A DNA stretch of 64,000 nt from Adiantum capillus-veneris. Its lineage: Eukaryota; Streptophyta; Polypodiopsida; Polypodiales; Pteridaceae. Position 1 is the stretch's first letter. The number at the start of each line of letters is the position of its first letter. A program made the position numbers and the translations under genes. Where the stretch lies: NCBI GenBank assembly GCA_014529385.2, contig CM043960.1, forward strand, positions 73,941,410 to 74,005,409, read 5' to 3'. Of the stretch, positions 33,896 to 46,158 are shown piece after piece. The notes beneath the pieces were generated by a model. That model was not told the origin of the DNA, searched no databases, and saw nothing but the letters and a program-made list of their open reading frames with translations.

Positions 33896-36876
33896 ATGTC
33901 TGACGATTTCAGTCAGATTGTTATTGAGAAGCTTGAGAAAAATAACTACCCTGCATGGAAGTTCAGAATAAAAAATTTCCTAAAAGTAAAAGGTTATTGG
34001 GACTATGTAGAAGGAGACAATGAAAAGGAACCAGAGATTCCCGAGGCAAATGCTACAGCAGAACAAAGGAAAGCTTTGAGAGACTGGAAACAAGGCCAGA
34101 GCAAAGTGATGTATTGGCTTTCTCTGAGCATCACAGATGGCATGATGGGCTATCTACAGGATGCTGAAGCCCCTGCCATTGCATGGAGAAACTTAGGCAG
34201 AGTGTTCGAGGTGAACACCAAGGCCAGGAAGCTTCAACTAAAGTCGGAGCTAAATCAGGTTAAGAGGAACAACCTCTCAATCAATGATTATGCCTTGAAG
34301 ATCAAGAGTATCATTGAGGCTCTTGGATCTATTAAAGTCTCAGTGGAAGACGATGACATTGTCCGTGCATGCTTGGATGGTCTAGGAGATGAGTATGTAC
34401 ATTTTAGGTCTTCCCTGAATACAAGAGACGACATCCCCGTGTTCCAAGATTTGATTTCTATGCTTATTCTTGAGGAGAAGAACCTTGACATATCTTCTTC
34501 TCATGGCAAAAATAATTCTGAAGAGGCCTTCTATTCTAACTCCAACATAGGTAGAGGTAGAGGTCGTGGTTGAGGCCCAAGGGGTTGCAGGGGCCAATTT
34601 CTGGAAGGTCAATCAAATCAAAACAATACAGGTGGTAGGGGAAACCAGTCTCAAGGCAAGGGGAGTCAAAGAGGTTGTGGTGCAAGATCAAGTAGGCAGC
34701 AACATACTCCAGATAGCAAAGAATGTTGGACTTGTGGTGAAAGAGGTCACATGTCACGTGACTGTCCAAAGGGAAAAGCAAGTGGAAAGAGAGAACAGGG
34801 CAACTATGCATCTACTAGCAGAGATCCAGATGATAGCAAAAACGAACGCATGTTTGTTATGCAGCATGTAATGAATACAATGACTGCAGAGAATTCCACC
34901 CAAGATGATGTTTGGTATGCGGATTCAGGTGCCTCTAATCACATGACGTCTCGTGGAGAGTGGTTTAGAGATATGCGCAAACCAGATGTGTCAGGCTGTG
35001 TGCAGACAGGAGATGACATAGCTCACCCCATTGCTCATGTAGGGGACATACCTCTAAATACGAAGAGTGGGAAATCAAAGTACTTAGCAGATGTACTTCA
35101 TGTCCCAAACATTACAAAGAATCTTGTTTCTGTTGGACAAATGGTTGAGTAGGGTTTGCAGGTTCGCTTCAATCCAAATGGCTGTTATATAGAAGATTTC
35201 CAGAATGGCTGTAAGCTGATCACAGAGGGCAAATGTGTGGGCAGAATGTTTACGCTGAATGTAGACATGCCTGAGGTAAAAGCTGCATTATTTGCACAGG
35301 GCACAGGTGTTGTGGCTGATGTTGACATTTGGCACAAACGCATTGGCCATGTCAATGAGCAGAGATTGCGCAGCATGCAATCAAAACAGATTATAAAAGG
35401 TTTGCCCAAATTCAAGGTGGATGGTATGCATAAAGTGTGTGCAGCATGCCAGTTTGGAAAACAGTCAAAGGGCTCATTTCCACATGAGCGCAATTTATGT
35501 AAAAAGCCACTTGAGGTGGTGCACACAGATGTTTGGGGTCCAACTGATACTGCAAGTATACATGGTTGCAGGTATTATGTCTCTTTCATTGATGACCATA
35601 CAAGGAAAGTATGGGTCTACTTCATGCGTAACAAAAGTGAAGTGTTTGGTCACTTTCAGAACTTCAAAGTCATGATTGAGAAGGAAACAGATATGCAAAT
35701 CAAGACATTGAGGTCAGATGGAGGGGGAGAGTACTTCTCCAATGATTTTTCAGATTTTCTGGGCAGTTTACATGCAGATATACTCCACAAGAGGATGGGG
35801 TTGCAGAAAGGAAAAACAGGCACATTGCAGAGGTTCCACGTGCATTGATGAATGAGAAGAACATGCCTCATCATTTTTGGGTTGAAGCTGTAAATATAGC
35901 TGTGTACATTATGAACAGGACACCTACAGCTGCGGTGCATGATGTAACACCTGAGGAAAAGTTTACAGGTACAAAGCCTGATTTGGCACACTTGAAAGTG
36001 TTTGGCTGCATAGCTTACGTGCATGTACCAGATGAGTTGCGTAGGAAATTGGATCCTAAAGCAGAGAAATGTATTCTTGTGGGATATTCCCTTGAACAAA
36101 AGGGGTATAGGTGCTACAATCCTACTACACGAGAATTACGAGTGAGCAGAGATGTAGTCTTTGATGAGATGAGCAACTGGTACTGTAATGCACATGGCAC
36201 TATTGGGGCTGATGTAGAAGATGATGTGGTTGTACAAAATGTGAGGCCACAGTCACAGGCTTTGAGTGGAACACAAGAGTCCTCTTCTCGTGGCTCTGTT
36301 GAGAAGCCATGGAATGGTAGACTACGTACGCAGGTTACTCCACCAGCAGGTACAGGGAATGTATCACGAAAAGGAAAGGAAAAGATTGATGAACCTCCCT
36401 TTATGGCTGATGCATCATCAGGTTTTTCACATGTAGACATGGATTCAGATGGTTCTGAACAAAGTCTTGATGAGGAATTTGGAATTCCGGCTATCAGGAC
36501 ACCTGGTGTAAGGAAAGTACAAGAAGATGTTAGAGGGCAAAGGAGTGACCCAGTACCGCGCAGATCTAACAGAGTCAAAAATCCAGTTCAGAAATTGACT
36601 TATGATGGGTATGTAGCGCATCACCAAGCCTACATGGCTAAGGTGATACAGTATGTGGAACCCACATGTTTTGAGGATACAGTTGGAAATGTTCTTTGGG
36701 ATGATGCAATGAATGAAGAGATGGCTGCATTGGAAGCAAACGACACATGGGAGTTGGTGCCATTGCCAAGCGGCAAGAAAGCTATTGGCTGTAAATGGGT
36801 GTATAAAACCAAGCATAAGGCTGATGGTAACATTGAGCGTCACAAGGCAAGGCTGGTCGCAAAGGGTTATGCATAG
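33896..36876 (+). pseudogene. Copia gag, protease and integrase, with stops and one frameshift
   Basis: ATG at 33896 begins a gag with a YPAWKFRIKNFL-type N-terminus (UBN2-like). A CCHC knuckle CWTCGERGHMSRDC lies at 34724-34765. The protease has VWYADSGASNHM around 34910 with DSG intact. The pre-integrase H2C2 motif spans about 35330-35460 (HKRIGHV...CAACQFGKQ). The integrase core shows VVHTDVWGP, SFIDDHTR and, after the frameshift, the Glu in PQEDGVAERKN. Breaks: TGA 34571-34573, TAG 35150-35152, a frameshift near 35765-35785 and TAG 36874-36876. The reverse transcriptase begins before the last stop (WELVPLPSGKKAIGCKWVYK). Confidence 0.9.
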
Positions 36877-38198
36877 ACGTATGGCATAGACTATGAGGAG
36901 ACCTTTGCTCCAGTGGCAAAGATGACGACTGTGAGAGCTGTCATAGCAGTGGCTGCATCTAGAGGATGGATTATGCATCAAATGGATGTAAAGAATGCCT
37001 TCTTGAATGGTGAGTTGCAAGAGGAAGTGTATATGGATCAGCCACCTGGTTATGTCGATCCAGGTTGCCCAGATTATGTATGCAGGCTTCTCAAAGCTTT
37101 GTATGGTTTGAAGCAGGGCTCTAGAGCATGGTATGATAGGATTGCCAAGTATCTTGTCAGTATTGGGTTTAGGAGAGCTCATGCTGATCATTCACTATAT
37201 GTACGTGAGAGTGATGTGGGGATTGTGGTTATTACCATATATGTAGATGACCTTATTATTGTGGGTGACAATGCTATGGAGATTGACCATGTGAAGGGTC
37301 TTCTCAAACAGGAGTTTGAAATGAAAGATTTGGGCGAGTTGCGCTACTTTCTTGACATTGAGGTGATCAGGACTCCAGAGGGTGTATGGCTGTCACAGAG
37401 GCATTATGCTTTGGACATGTTGTCAAAGTATGGTATGGCTGATTGTAAGCCAATTTCTATTCCCTTGGATGTGAATGCAAAGCTGAGTGCAGAGAAAGGT
37501 GATGTTGTTGAGGATGTCAATATGTACAGGAAGATTGTGGGTAGTCTAATCTACTTGACTATCACGAGGCCAGACTTGAGCTACATAGTAGGCTTTGAGA
37601 GTCAGTTCATGCAGCTTCCGAGGAAGCCACATTTGGATGGAGTACGACGCACACTTTGGTATGTGCAAGGGACTCTTGACTACGCATTGTTCTATGCAGC
37701 AGATGTGCCATTATCATTGTATGGGTATACAGATGCAGATTGGGCAGGTAGCATTGTTGATAGGAGATCTACGAGTGGCTTCATGTTCTCTTCTGGGAGT
37801 GTTGCTGTTACTTGGAGCAGCAAAAAGCAGCCTACGGTTGCTTTATTGAGCACAGAGGCCGAGTACAGAGGTGCAACAGTTGCGGCATGTGAGGTAGCTT
37901 GGCTACGCACATTACTTGAGGACTTGGGAGTGCAGGTGGACCAGCAGATTGTCATCCATTGTGACAACCTCAGCAGCATGCAGTTGGCTAGGAACCCAGT
38001 GTTCCATGCCAGGACCAAACACATAGAGGTCCATTACCACTACGTTTGAGAGAGAGTGTTGGCGGGCCACATCGACTTGGTCTACGTCAGCACAGAGGAG
38101 CAGATAGCGGATATCTTTACCAAGGCCCTCGGAGCTGAGAAGATTCGACGTTTCCGGACTATTCTTGGACTCTGTGACATGCAGAGCTCGAGGGGGAG
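36877..38198 (+). pseudogene. Copia reverse transcriptase and RNase H
   Basis: Continuing in the frame used from 35845, this part encodes FAPVAKMTTVRAVIAVAASR, MDVKNAFLNGEL, YGLKQGSRAWYD and the catalytic box VITIYVDDLIIVG with YVDD intact. RNase H follows with YTDADWAGSIVDRRSTSGF, LLSTEAEYRG and IHCDNLSSMQLARNPVFHARTK, carrying D-E-D residues. A TGA at 38047-38049 interrupts the tail. The intact second copy has CGA there. The final residues DIFTKALGAEK lead into the polypurine tract. Confidence 0.9.
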
Positions 38199-38520
38199 TG
38201 TTGAGATGTCGAGCTCTACACCTTGAGCTGGCATCCACACTGGGTCTTGGCCGCTTACGGCTTTTACTCATTGGCACGTTAGGTGACAGCCACGGAGGAT
38301 CTCTACCAGTGATTCTACAGCTGGACTACACATATAGTGCCAGCCTAGTACGCTTCTAGCGAGTTCACACTTAGTGACCTCATGTACATATGTGCTACTT
38401 TTCAGCTTTAGCACTTAGTCATTTTTTACTCTCATTTCTGTAAAGAAGAAGAAGAAGCTTTCCATCTCTGTGTGCTTTGTGCTTGTCTTGTGTAGCTATC
38501 TTGCATCCTCATTCTTTACA
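38199..38520 (+). repeat. 3' LTR of copia element 1
   Basis: 322 bases from TGTTGAGATG to CTTTACA, following a GAGCTCGAGGGGGAG polypurine tract. It aligns without gaps to the 5' LTR. Confidence 0.95.
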
Positions 38521-38525
38521 TTTCT
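38521..38525. other. Target-site duplication of copia element 1 (right)
   Basis: TTTCT immediately right of the 3' LTR, identical to 33020-33024. Confidence 0.9.
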
Positions 38526-39673
38526 CATCGTCAAGAGGACGAGAAACTTTTGGTAGCCTTCCCGTGGAGTAGGTTTTTCCTAGAAAAATTAGATTTCTCT
38601 CCTCCCACTCTGCAACAACCTTGTGTATACGGTTATAAAGGTCATGACCTTGAGCAATGGGTGCTTGTCCATATAAATGAGACCCTGTAACTGTGCGAAT
38701 GTCATTAACATGATTGAGAGCTTTGATATATGGTAGCAGCTCCCCAAGGAGGATATTATCCTCCTCATCATAAACAATAAATGATGGTGGAAAAATACAA
38801 TTCAATGCAGGATTCACACATCCCTTTAATGGTTCATCTTCTTGCATCAAGCCCAAATTTTGATGATGCAATAGCCAACGGTTTGAAAAGTGCTTCTACT
38901 CCTGGATTATCTAAGCGAGTTATCTTTGATTCTACGCATGGTTGACATTGGCTTTGCCCCCAGATCATAAAGAATGGAAATTTTTCTTTAGCTTCCTTTT
39001 CTAAAATCTTGATGATGTCCACAACATGCATGTCATTAGCAACTAACCATATCCCTACATTGAAATTGCTAAATAGAGCCTCTAAAAACTCAATGCATCC
39101 TGGACGAAGAACAATATGCTCATGTCCAAACTTTAAGCTCTTCATTTTCTTGGAATTTTGCCAGCATCTCCTCAGGAACAATCCACACAAGATCACTATT
39201 ATAGTCAGCATTGGTTTGTTGGTGAATGGAAGGTTTGACTCACCATGCACTTCGATTTCCAAATCCTGGGGTGCTAAAATATTTGTGTTGGATTCTCCTT
39301 CTAGGGTTGCACATGTTCCGGAACTTCCATTGCCTTCCACTTCCATTGTGGTGTCATGCAATCCAATTCCCAACTCTTGGGCTACTAGAATATTTTCATT
39401 GGATTCTTCTTCTTCCCTTGCACATGTTCTGTAACTTTCACTGTCTTCTTCCATTGAATTACTCTTTAAATTTATCTCCAGTCATTGTAGCAGTTGACCT
39501 TCAAAGACTTGTAGATTCTTGTCATCTTCGTCAGAAACTCTTTGGTTGACATGGAGATTGATAGAATCTTTCTCAGTAGGGTCAATGGCATTAGCATCCT
39601 CTATACCAACAATCTCGAGTAAAACTTTGCCAGCCGCAATATCTTGTTGAAGGACTACAAGTTTAAAGAACAC
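38521..39673 (-). pseudogene. FCP1/NIF-like HAD phosphatase gene, main part, split by copia
   Basis: From a possible acceptor (AAAATTAG) near 39674 the minus strand is open to 38834 except for one stop at 39482-39484 (TGA). It carries an acidic N-terminal region, then a HAD-like stretch: TIIVILCGLFLRRC at motif I (nucleophile region decayed), RPGCIEFLEALFSNFNVGIW, and FFMIWGQSQC. A frame change near 38850 removes about five residues of the Asp-Asp motif, after which EPLKGCVNPALNCIFPPSF and LLGELLPYIKALNHVNDI follow in another frame to the copia target site at 38521. The stop at 39482 is CGA in the paralogous copy at 43427-43429. Function before decay was probably an FCP1-like phosphatase-family protein. 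Confidence 0.65.
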
Positions 39674-41900
39674 CTAATTTTAGATTCCAAAGTATCTACA
39701 TTTTGATAACTCTTTTTTGTCATGCTCTTAGAAAAACCTAATCGCAAATAGCAAAGTTACTAACTGACAACACATCTACAATGAATTTATTTTTATGCTC
39801 CTTATTGTCTAGAGATTCCTAATGTTTATCTAGATACATTAGTTCTTTGTCCATGATAGTGGCGCCTAGAAGTATACTTGGAGAAACATTTATGCCTTTA
39901 AGCACTAGCAGAAGTCTCATTTTCTATTGCCATGATCTTCTTGCATTGGATGATTTCCTTGACTAAGTTTCTTATGTCCTTCAGGCCATACATTTCTCTT
40001 TGTAGATATCTCTATGACTTTAAGATAATCCAAAATATGTTTGTTTATGGACTCAAGTCCATAGGGTTAGGATTGTTGGGAGGTCTCAACATATAAATAG
40101 ATATATGGCTTCAAAGCCATATGGTACTTTATTTATGTGTCACCCTATGGCCCTAAGGCCATGGGTTGTCATAGGGCCACAAGATGCCCTCTATGAGCAC
40201 TAGTAAGAAACCATATATGCTTTATGTTGGCACCCTATGGCCCGAGGGCCACAAGGTCTGCCTTTTATGCTAGTAAGAAACCCTTTATGTTACATGTTAT
40301 CACTCTATGGCGTTTGGGCCATAGGGTGCCCTATGTGCTAGTAACAAATCCTCTATGCTCTATGTTTGCACCCTATGGACCTAGGGCCACAAAGTACCCT
40401 CTATGATAGTAAGAAATCCTCTATTATCAATGTTTGCACCCTATAGACCTAGGGCCACAAGGTAGCCTCTATGCTAGTAAGAAATCCTCCATGCTCAATA
40501 TTAAAACCCTATGGCCCCAAGGCCATAGCATGTCCTCTATGCTAGTAAGAAAAACCCTCTACGCTCTATGTTGGCACCCTATGGAGACTTGAGGGCCACA
40601 AGGTACCCTTTAGAATGCTAGTAAGAAACCTTGTATGCTCTAGGGGAGCACCAAATAGCCCCTAGGCCACAAGGTTCCCTCTATGCTAGAAACGAAACCT
40701 CTACGGTCTACATTGGCAACCTACATCCCTCGGGCCACAGGGTGCATCAAATGGCTCCTAGGCCACATGGTTCCCTCTATGCTAGAAAGGAAACCTCTGT
40801 GCTCTACATTGACACTCTATGGCCCCAAGGCCATAGGGTGCCCCTTACGCCTAGTATGAAACCATTGAAACACTATATTAGCATCTAAAGACCGTAGGTC
40901 ACAAGGTGAGCTCTATGTTAGTAAGAAATCATCTAAACTCTATGTTGGTAGCCAAAGGCCATAGGATAGCCAAGGAACCCTTTAGGAGCATTGCCCACAA
41001 AGACCACCTTATGGCCCCATGGTGATTTAGTGGCCTAGGTGCCCTTCTTAAGACTCTTTTATTTTTTTATCATATGGCCCCAGGGAAATAAGCTATCCTC
41101 TATGCTATCAAAAAACCGTTTATGCTCTTTGAGATCATATGGCCCCAAGTCCATAGGGTGCTCTCTATGCTAGCAAGAAATCCTCCGTGCTATATGTTTG
41201 CACTCTATGGCACCAAGGACACAGGGTGTCCTCCATGATAGTAAGAAACCCTCTATGCTCTAAGTTTACACCTCATTTGACTATGTTGACACCCTATGGC
41301 CCTGGGGCCATAGGGTGCTCCCTAGGGCCACAAGGTGCCCTTCAACCTAGGAAGACACCCTTTATGCCCTAAATGGGTACTCTTTGGCCTCAGGGTCATA
41401 GGGTGCCTTCTATGCTACTAGGATACATGATATGGTCTAGGTTTCCACTCTATTCCGTAGGGCTAAAAGGTTTGCTCTATGAAGAAACCATGTATACTAT
41501 ATGTTGGCAGTATATGGCCCTAGGGATAGAAGGAAACCCTAGGGCTATACGGTGTCCTCTATGCTACTATCATATGGTCCAAGGGCTAGATAGTGACCAA
41601 GGTATCATGTGTGTCCCAAGGGTAACAAGGTGCTAAGAAAAAGCCCTCTATGCTCTATGTTCTCACCCTATGGCCCCAAGGCCATAGGGCGATCTTTATG
41701 CTAGTAAAATTCCCTCTATGCACTATGTTTACGTGTATATTTATAAGAAGCCATTATGCACTATGTTGGCATCTTATTACCCTAGATCCATAAGATGTCC
41801 TCTATGGTAAAAGAGAAATTGTACATCGGATATGATGGCATCCTATGGTCCTAGGGCCATAGGGTGTCCTCTATGCTAGCAAAATGTGTAAGTTAATACT
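39336..41900. repeat. Tandem segmental duplication, unit 1
   Basis: This unit includes part of the HAD gene (from 39336), an intron-like spacer and array block 2, ending GTGTAAGTTAATACT near 41900. It is collinear with 41935-47062 once the two TTAA elements there are removed, apart from an internal deletion of roughly 170 bases in unit 2 near 44407. Similarity looks high, roughly 95% by eye. Confidence 0.85.
39985..41885. repeat. Palindrome-based repeat array, block 2
   Basis: About 27 units of roughly 68-70 bases. A typical unit has CACCCTATGGCCC, a short centre, GGGCCATAGGGTGCC, CTCTATGCTAGTAAGAAA and CCCTCTATGCTCTATGTTGG. The palindromic part varies (CCCAAGG, CCTAGGG, CCTGGGG centres), but the arms are usually kept complementary. 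Open frames here, rich in GHRVPSM-like phrases, are translations of the repeat. Confidence 0.9.
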
Positions 41901-42070
41901 CCGAAATTGAAAGAGCTTTTCAGAAAAGAAAAACCTTCTACTTCCATTATGGTGTCATGCAATCCAATTCCCAATTCTTGGGCTACTAGAATATTTTCAT
42001 TAGATTCTTCTTCTTCCCTTCCACATGTTCTGGAACTTTCACTGTCTTCTTCCATTGGATTACTCTTTAA

Positions 42071-43410
42071 CACTAGAATGGTAATAGGACACTTTTATGT
42101 CCTTGGACACTTTTGTTTCCTGTTAAGTGACCATTTAGCTTGAATTATTTGAAGAGTAGGAAAATGAATTTCTAGGTGCTATATATCCACAAAGTTGCCT
42201 TATGAGCTAAAAAAACATAGCATTTTCTTTTTGAGTATCGATCTCACCATTAACCTTACTCTCACACAACATTTTTGAACCTAAACTGTGTGAAAAAACG
42301 GGTCCTGTTTTTCGCTTTTTTCCAATTTTTGGCAACTATACCACTCTAAACTTCATGTTTCTGAGGTGTAGATGGCTAGATGTTAGGACTTCATAGTTCT
42401 CAACATGTTTTGATGCTTGTAGGGAGAGCTAAGTGTTAAAATTGAAAGTTATGACCAATTTACAAGAATTGCATAATCCTGTTTTTTTGCCAAAATTAGC
42501 ACTTTTATGATTTTTTTGGTGGGTTTCTTGATATCCAAATTCAATTTTGATTGTGTAAGTGTAATTTATAACATTAAGTTAATCTTCCTTGAGTTTTGGG
42601 GGACCTAATATGCTATATAGCATAGTATATGATGATGGTTGAGTTTTTTGATTGCTGAAGAATATGATACATTTTAGAGTAGCAAGTACAAATTTCTCAA
42701 TATTGCTAGTTTCTTAGGCCAATTGTGTGTATTTTGTAGGTAGTGACCATATCTAATCATAGACTACAAACTTGGCTAGATATTGAGTAGTTTCTATGGG
42801 TTTCTAGAGGTCATAATGCTAAACCCAGTTTCTTCATGTTTGTTGTATTTAGCACTTTATCATTGCCCCCAAGGTTCCAATTGTAAGAGATCCATTATCC
42901 TTTTGACATGATCCATGGATCCTTTTGAGTCCTGAGGCCCAAAGGGAACTAAGAAAACATGTATATAGTATCTGTATTGAGCGTGACTATAGAAACTTTG
43001 ATGATAGGTCCGCAGAATGGCAAAAATGCAACATTTTTGTACACATTTTTTTTGCCCAAAAAAGAATCAGTGAGGTAAAAGCAACCATATGTTTTGGTCA
43101 CCAACCCATTGAAGTTAACGGGGCATTTTATCTCATGTCCTACAGAAATCTCCACCCTTATTTATATTCAATCAATCGTAAGAAATTGTTGTTTTGGGCA
43201 AAATGCACTGGTCCATCAACTTTGGAGGCTTGTAGTGACCAAGGGATGAGAAAAATTACAAGTTTCTCATTTTTTTCCATATGTAGTAGTTATTGAACTA
43301 TAAGCTCATGAAAGGATTTTTCAAAATGAGTGGATCTACTATGGTTTTTGAAATTTTTCCCAAAACCCTGAAAGGACACTTTTATGTCCTGTTAGGTTAC
43401 CATTCTAGTG
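42071..43410 (+). mobile_element. TTAA-targeted inverted-repeat DNA transposon, copy B (complete)
   Basis: A 1340-bp element with terminal inverted repeats CACTAGAATGGTAA (left) and its complement (right), flanked by TTAA at 42067-42070 and 43411-43414. The orthologous empty site is present in unit 1 of the duplication: CTCTTTAAATTTATC at about 39463-39478, with a single TTAA. This proves a 4-bp TTAA duplication and the exact ends. Subterminal sequence GGACACTTTTATGTCC is hairpin-forming. TTAA targeting is the hallmark of the piggyBac superfamily, but the terminal sequence is not the piggyBac CCC type. Confidence 0.9.
42925..43296 (+). CDS. Conserved protein of the TTAA element family, copy B
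   Basis: About 120 codons in the plus orientation encode the family protein: RNFDDRSAEW, a Phe-rich IFFAQKR stretch, CFGHQPIEVNGAFYLM, YLYSINRKKLLFWAKC and GPSTLEACSDQGMRKIT. A small insertion in a T run changes the frame at the end. The first residues (PEAQRELRKH) come from upstream sequence with no coding support, so this is probably a terminal exon joined to non-coding sequence by deletion. Function unknown. Confidence 0.45.
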   Translation: MSPEAQRELRKHVYSICIERDYRNFDDRSAEWQKCNIFVHIFFAQKRISEVKATICFGHQPIEVNGAFYLMSYRNLHPYLYSINRKKLLFWAKCTGPSTLEACSDQGMRKITSFSFFSICSSY

Positions 43411-43934
43411 TTAAATTTATCTCTAGTCGTTGTAGCAATTGACCTTCAAAGACTTGTAGATTCTTGTCATCTTCGTCAGAAACTCTTTGGTTGACATGGA
43501 GATTGATAGAATCTTTCTCAACAGGGTCAATGGCATTAGCATCCTATATACCAACAATCTCGAGTAAAACATTGTCAGCCGCAATATCTTGTTGAAGGAC
43601 TGCAAGTTTAAAGAACACCTAATTTTAGATTCCAAAGTATCTACATTTTGATAACTCTTTTTTGTCACGCTCTTAGAAAAACCTAATCGCAAATAGCAAA
43701 GTTACTAACTGACAACACATCTACAATGAATTTATTTTTATGCTCCTTATTGTCTAGAGATTCCTAATGTTTCTCTAGCTACATTAGTTCTTTGTCCATG
43801 ATGGTGGCGCCTAGAAGTATACTTGGAGAAACATTTATGCCTTTAAGCACTAGCAGAAGTCTCATTTTCTATTGCCATGATCTTCTTACATTGGATGATT
43901 TCCTTGACTAAGTTTCTTATGTCCTTCAGGCCAT

Positions 43935-44825
43935 ACATTTATTTTTGTAGATATCTCTATGAATTTAAGATAATCCAAAATATATCTGTTTATGGCCTCA
44001 AGGCCATAGGGTTAGGATTGTTGGGAGGTCTCAACATATAAATAGATATATGGCTTCAAAGCCATTTGGTACTTTATTTATGTGTCACCCTATGGCCCTA
44101 AGGCCATGGGTTGTCATAGGGCCCCAAGATGCCCTCTATGAGCACTAGTAAGAAACCATATATGCTTTATGTTGGCACTCTATGACCCGAGGGCCACAAG
44201 GTCTGCCTCTTATGCTAGTAAGAAACCATTTATGCTACATGTTGTCACTCTATGGCCTTTGGGCCATAGGGTGCCCTCTGTGCTAGTAACAAATCCTCTA
44301 TGCTGTATGTTTTCCCCCTATGGACCTAGGGCCACAAGGTACCCTGTATGATAGTAAGAAATCCTCTATTATCAATGTTTGCACCCTATAGACCTAGGGC
44401 CACAAGGCCCTCTACTCTCTATGTTGGCACCCTATGGATATTTGAGGGCCACAAGGTACCCTTTATAATGCTACTAAGAAACTTGTCTACATTGGCAACC
44501 TACATCCCTGGGGCCATAGGGTGCATCAAATGGCTCCTAGGCCACATGGTGCCCTCTATGCTAGAAAGGAAACCTCTGCGATCTACATTGACACTCTATG
44601 GCCCCAAGGCCATAGGGTGCCCCTTACGCCTAGTATGAAACTATTGAAACTCTATATTAGAATCTAAAGACCGTAGGCCACAAGGTGAGCTCTATGCTAG
44701 TAAGAAACCATCTAAACTCTATGTTGGTAGCCAAAGGCCATAGGATAGCCAAGGAACCCTTTAGGAGCATTCCCCACAAAGACCACCTTATGGCCCCATG
44801 GTGATTTAGTGGCCTAGGTGCGCTT
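43935..44825. repeat. Palindrome-based repeat array, block 3a (unit 2)
   Basis: This block is the duplicate of the first part of block 2, with the same units in the same order but lacking a few units near 44407. It ends at the TTAA insertion point 44827. Confidence 0.9.
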
Positions 44826-44834
44826 CTTAATTGA

Positions 44835-46158
44835 CACTAGAATGGTAATAACAGGACACTTTTGTGTCCTGTTAAGTGACCATTTTGCTTGAATTATTTG
44901 AAGAGTATGAAAATGAATTTCTAGGTGCTATATATCCACAAATTTGCCTTATGAGCTGAAAAAACTTAGCATTTTCTTTTTGAGTATCGATCTCACCATT
45001 AACCTTACTCTTGCACAACATTTTTGAACCTAAACTGTGTGAAAAAACGGGTCCTGTTTTTCGCTTTTTTTCAATTTTTGGCAACTATACCACTCTAAAC
45101 TTCATGTTTCTGAGGTTTAGATGGCTAGATGTTAGGCCTTCATAGTTCTCAACATGTTTCGATGCTTGTAGGGAGAGATAAGTGTTAAAATTGAAAGTTA
45201 TGACCAATTTACAAGAATTGCATAATCTTGTTTTTTGGCCAAAATTAGCACTTTTATGATTTTTTTGGTGGGTTTCTTGATATCCAAATTCAATTTTTAT
45301 TGTGTAAGTGTAATTTATAACATAAAGTTAATCTTCCTTGAGTTTTGGGGGACCTAATATGCTATATAGCATAGTATATGATGATGGTTGAGTTTTTTGA
45401 TTGCTGAAGAATATGATACATTTTAGAGTAGCAAGTATAACTTTCTCAATATTGCTAGTTTCTTAGGCCAATTGTGTGTATTTTGTAGGTAGTGACCATA
45501 TCTAATCATAGACTACAAACTTGGCTAGATATTGAGTAGTTTCTATGGGTTTCTAGAGGTCATAATGTTAAACCCAGTTTCTTCATGTTTGTTGTATTTA
45601 GCACTTTATCATTGCCCCCAAGGTTCCAATTGTAAGAGATCCATTATCCTTTTGACATGATCCATGGATCCTTTTGAGTCCTGAGGTCCAAAGGGAACTA
45701 AGAAAACATGTATATAGTATCTGTATTGAGCGTGACTATAGAAACTTTGATGATAGGTCCGCAGAATGGCAAAAATGCAACATTTTTGTACACATTTTTT
45801 TTGCCCAAAAAAGAATCAATGAGGTAAAAGCAACCATATGTTTTGGTCACCAACCCATTGAAGTTAACGGGGCATTTTATCTCATGTCCTACAAAAATCT
45901 CCACCCTTATTTATATGCAATCAATCGTAAGAAATTGTTGTTTTGGGCAAAATGCACTGGTCCATCAACTTTGGAGGCTTGTAGTGACCAAGGGATGAGA
46001 AAAATTACAAGTTTCTCATTTTTTCCATATGTAGTAGTTATTGACATATAAGCTCATGAAAGGATTTTTCAAAATGAGTGGATCTACTATGGTTTTGGAT
46101 TTTTTTCCCAAAACGCTGAAAGGGCACTTTTATGTCCTGTTAGGTTACCATTCTAGTG
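44835..46158 (+). mobile_element. TTAA-targeted DNA transposon, copy D (complete)
   Basis: About 1324 bp with CACTAGAATGGTAA termini. The right flank is TTAA (46159-46162). On the left TTAA is at 44827-44830, separated from CACTAG by four bases, TTGA. The empty site is present in unit 1 as CCCTTCTTAAGACTC near 41052-41066. D is close to B by eye (roughly 97% over the first 300 bases). Its left subterminal palindrome is perfect: AACAGGACAC, four T, GTGTCCTGTT at 44850-44873. Confidence 0.9.
45674..46051 (+). CDS. Conserved protein of the TTAA element family, copy D
   Basis: The same conserved segment as in copy B, here open through the hydrophobic end (SFFPYVVVIDI). Nearly identical to B in sequence. 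It starts shortly after unmatched non-coding sequence and ends about 100 bases before the right terminus. No catalytic motif can be named. Confidence 0.45.
   Translation: MSPEVQRELRKHVYSICIERDYRNFDDRSAEWQKCNIFVHIFFAQKRINEVKATICFGHQPIEVNGAFYLMSYKNLHPYLYAINRKKLLFWAKCTGPSTLEACSDQGMRKITSFSFFPYVVVIDI

Larger units (their letters stand above)
33025..38520 (+). mobile_element. Complete Ty1/copia retrotransposon, coding frames broken
   Basis: The element has two 322-bp LTRs, a tRNA-Met primer site, gag, protease, integrase, reverse transcriptase, RNase H (copia order PR-INT-RT-RH), a polypurine tract (about 38188-38198) and a 5-bp target duplication. By hand alignment the LTRs differ at about 17 of 322 positions. 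The coding region has four stop codons and one frameshift. It lies in the antisense orientation within an exon of a HAD phosphatase-like gene. A second copy of the family is at 61756-64000. Confidence 0.95.

Noticed and set aside
35656-37191. Antisense open frames within copia element 1
   Set aside because: They overlap conserved integrase and reverse transcriptase sequence on the sense strand and lack motifs of their own; mirrored in element 2 at 63084-63662.
41187-42073. Independent genes in the segmental duplication
   Set aside because: Frames correspond to array units or to the duplicated HAD exon fragment, not to separate genes.
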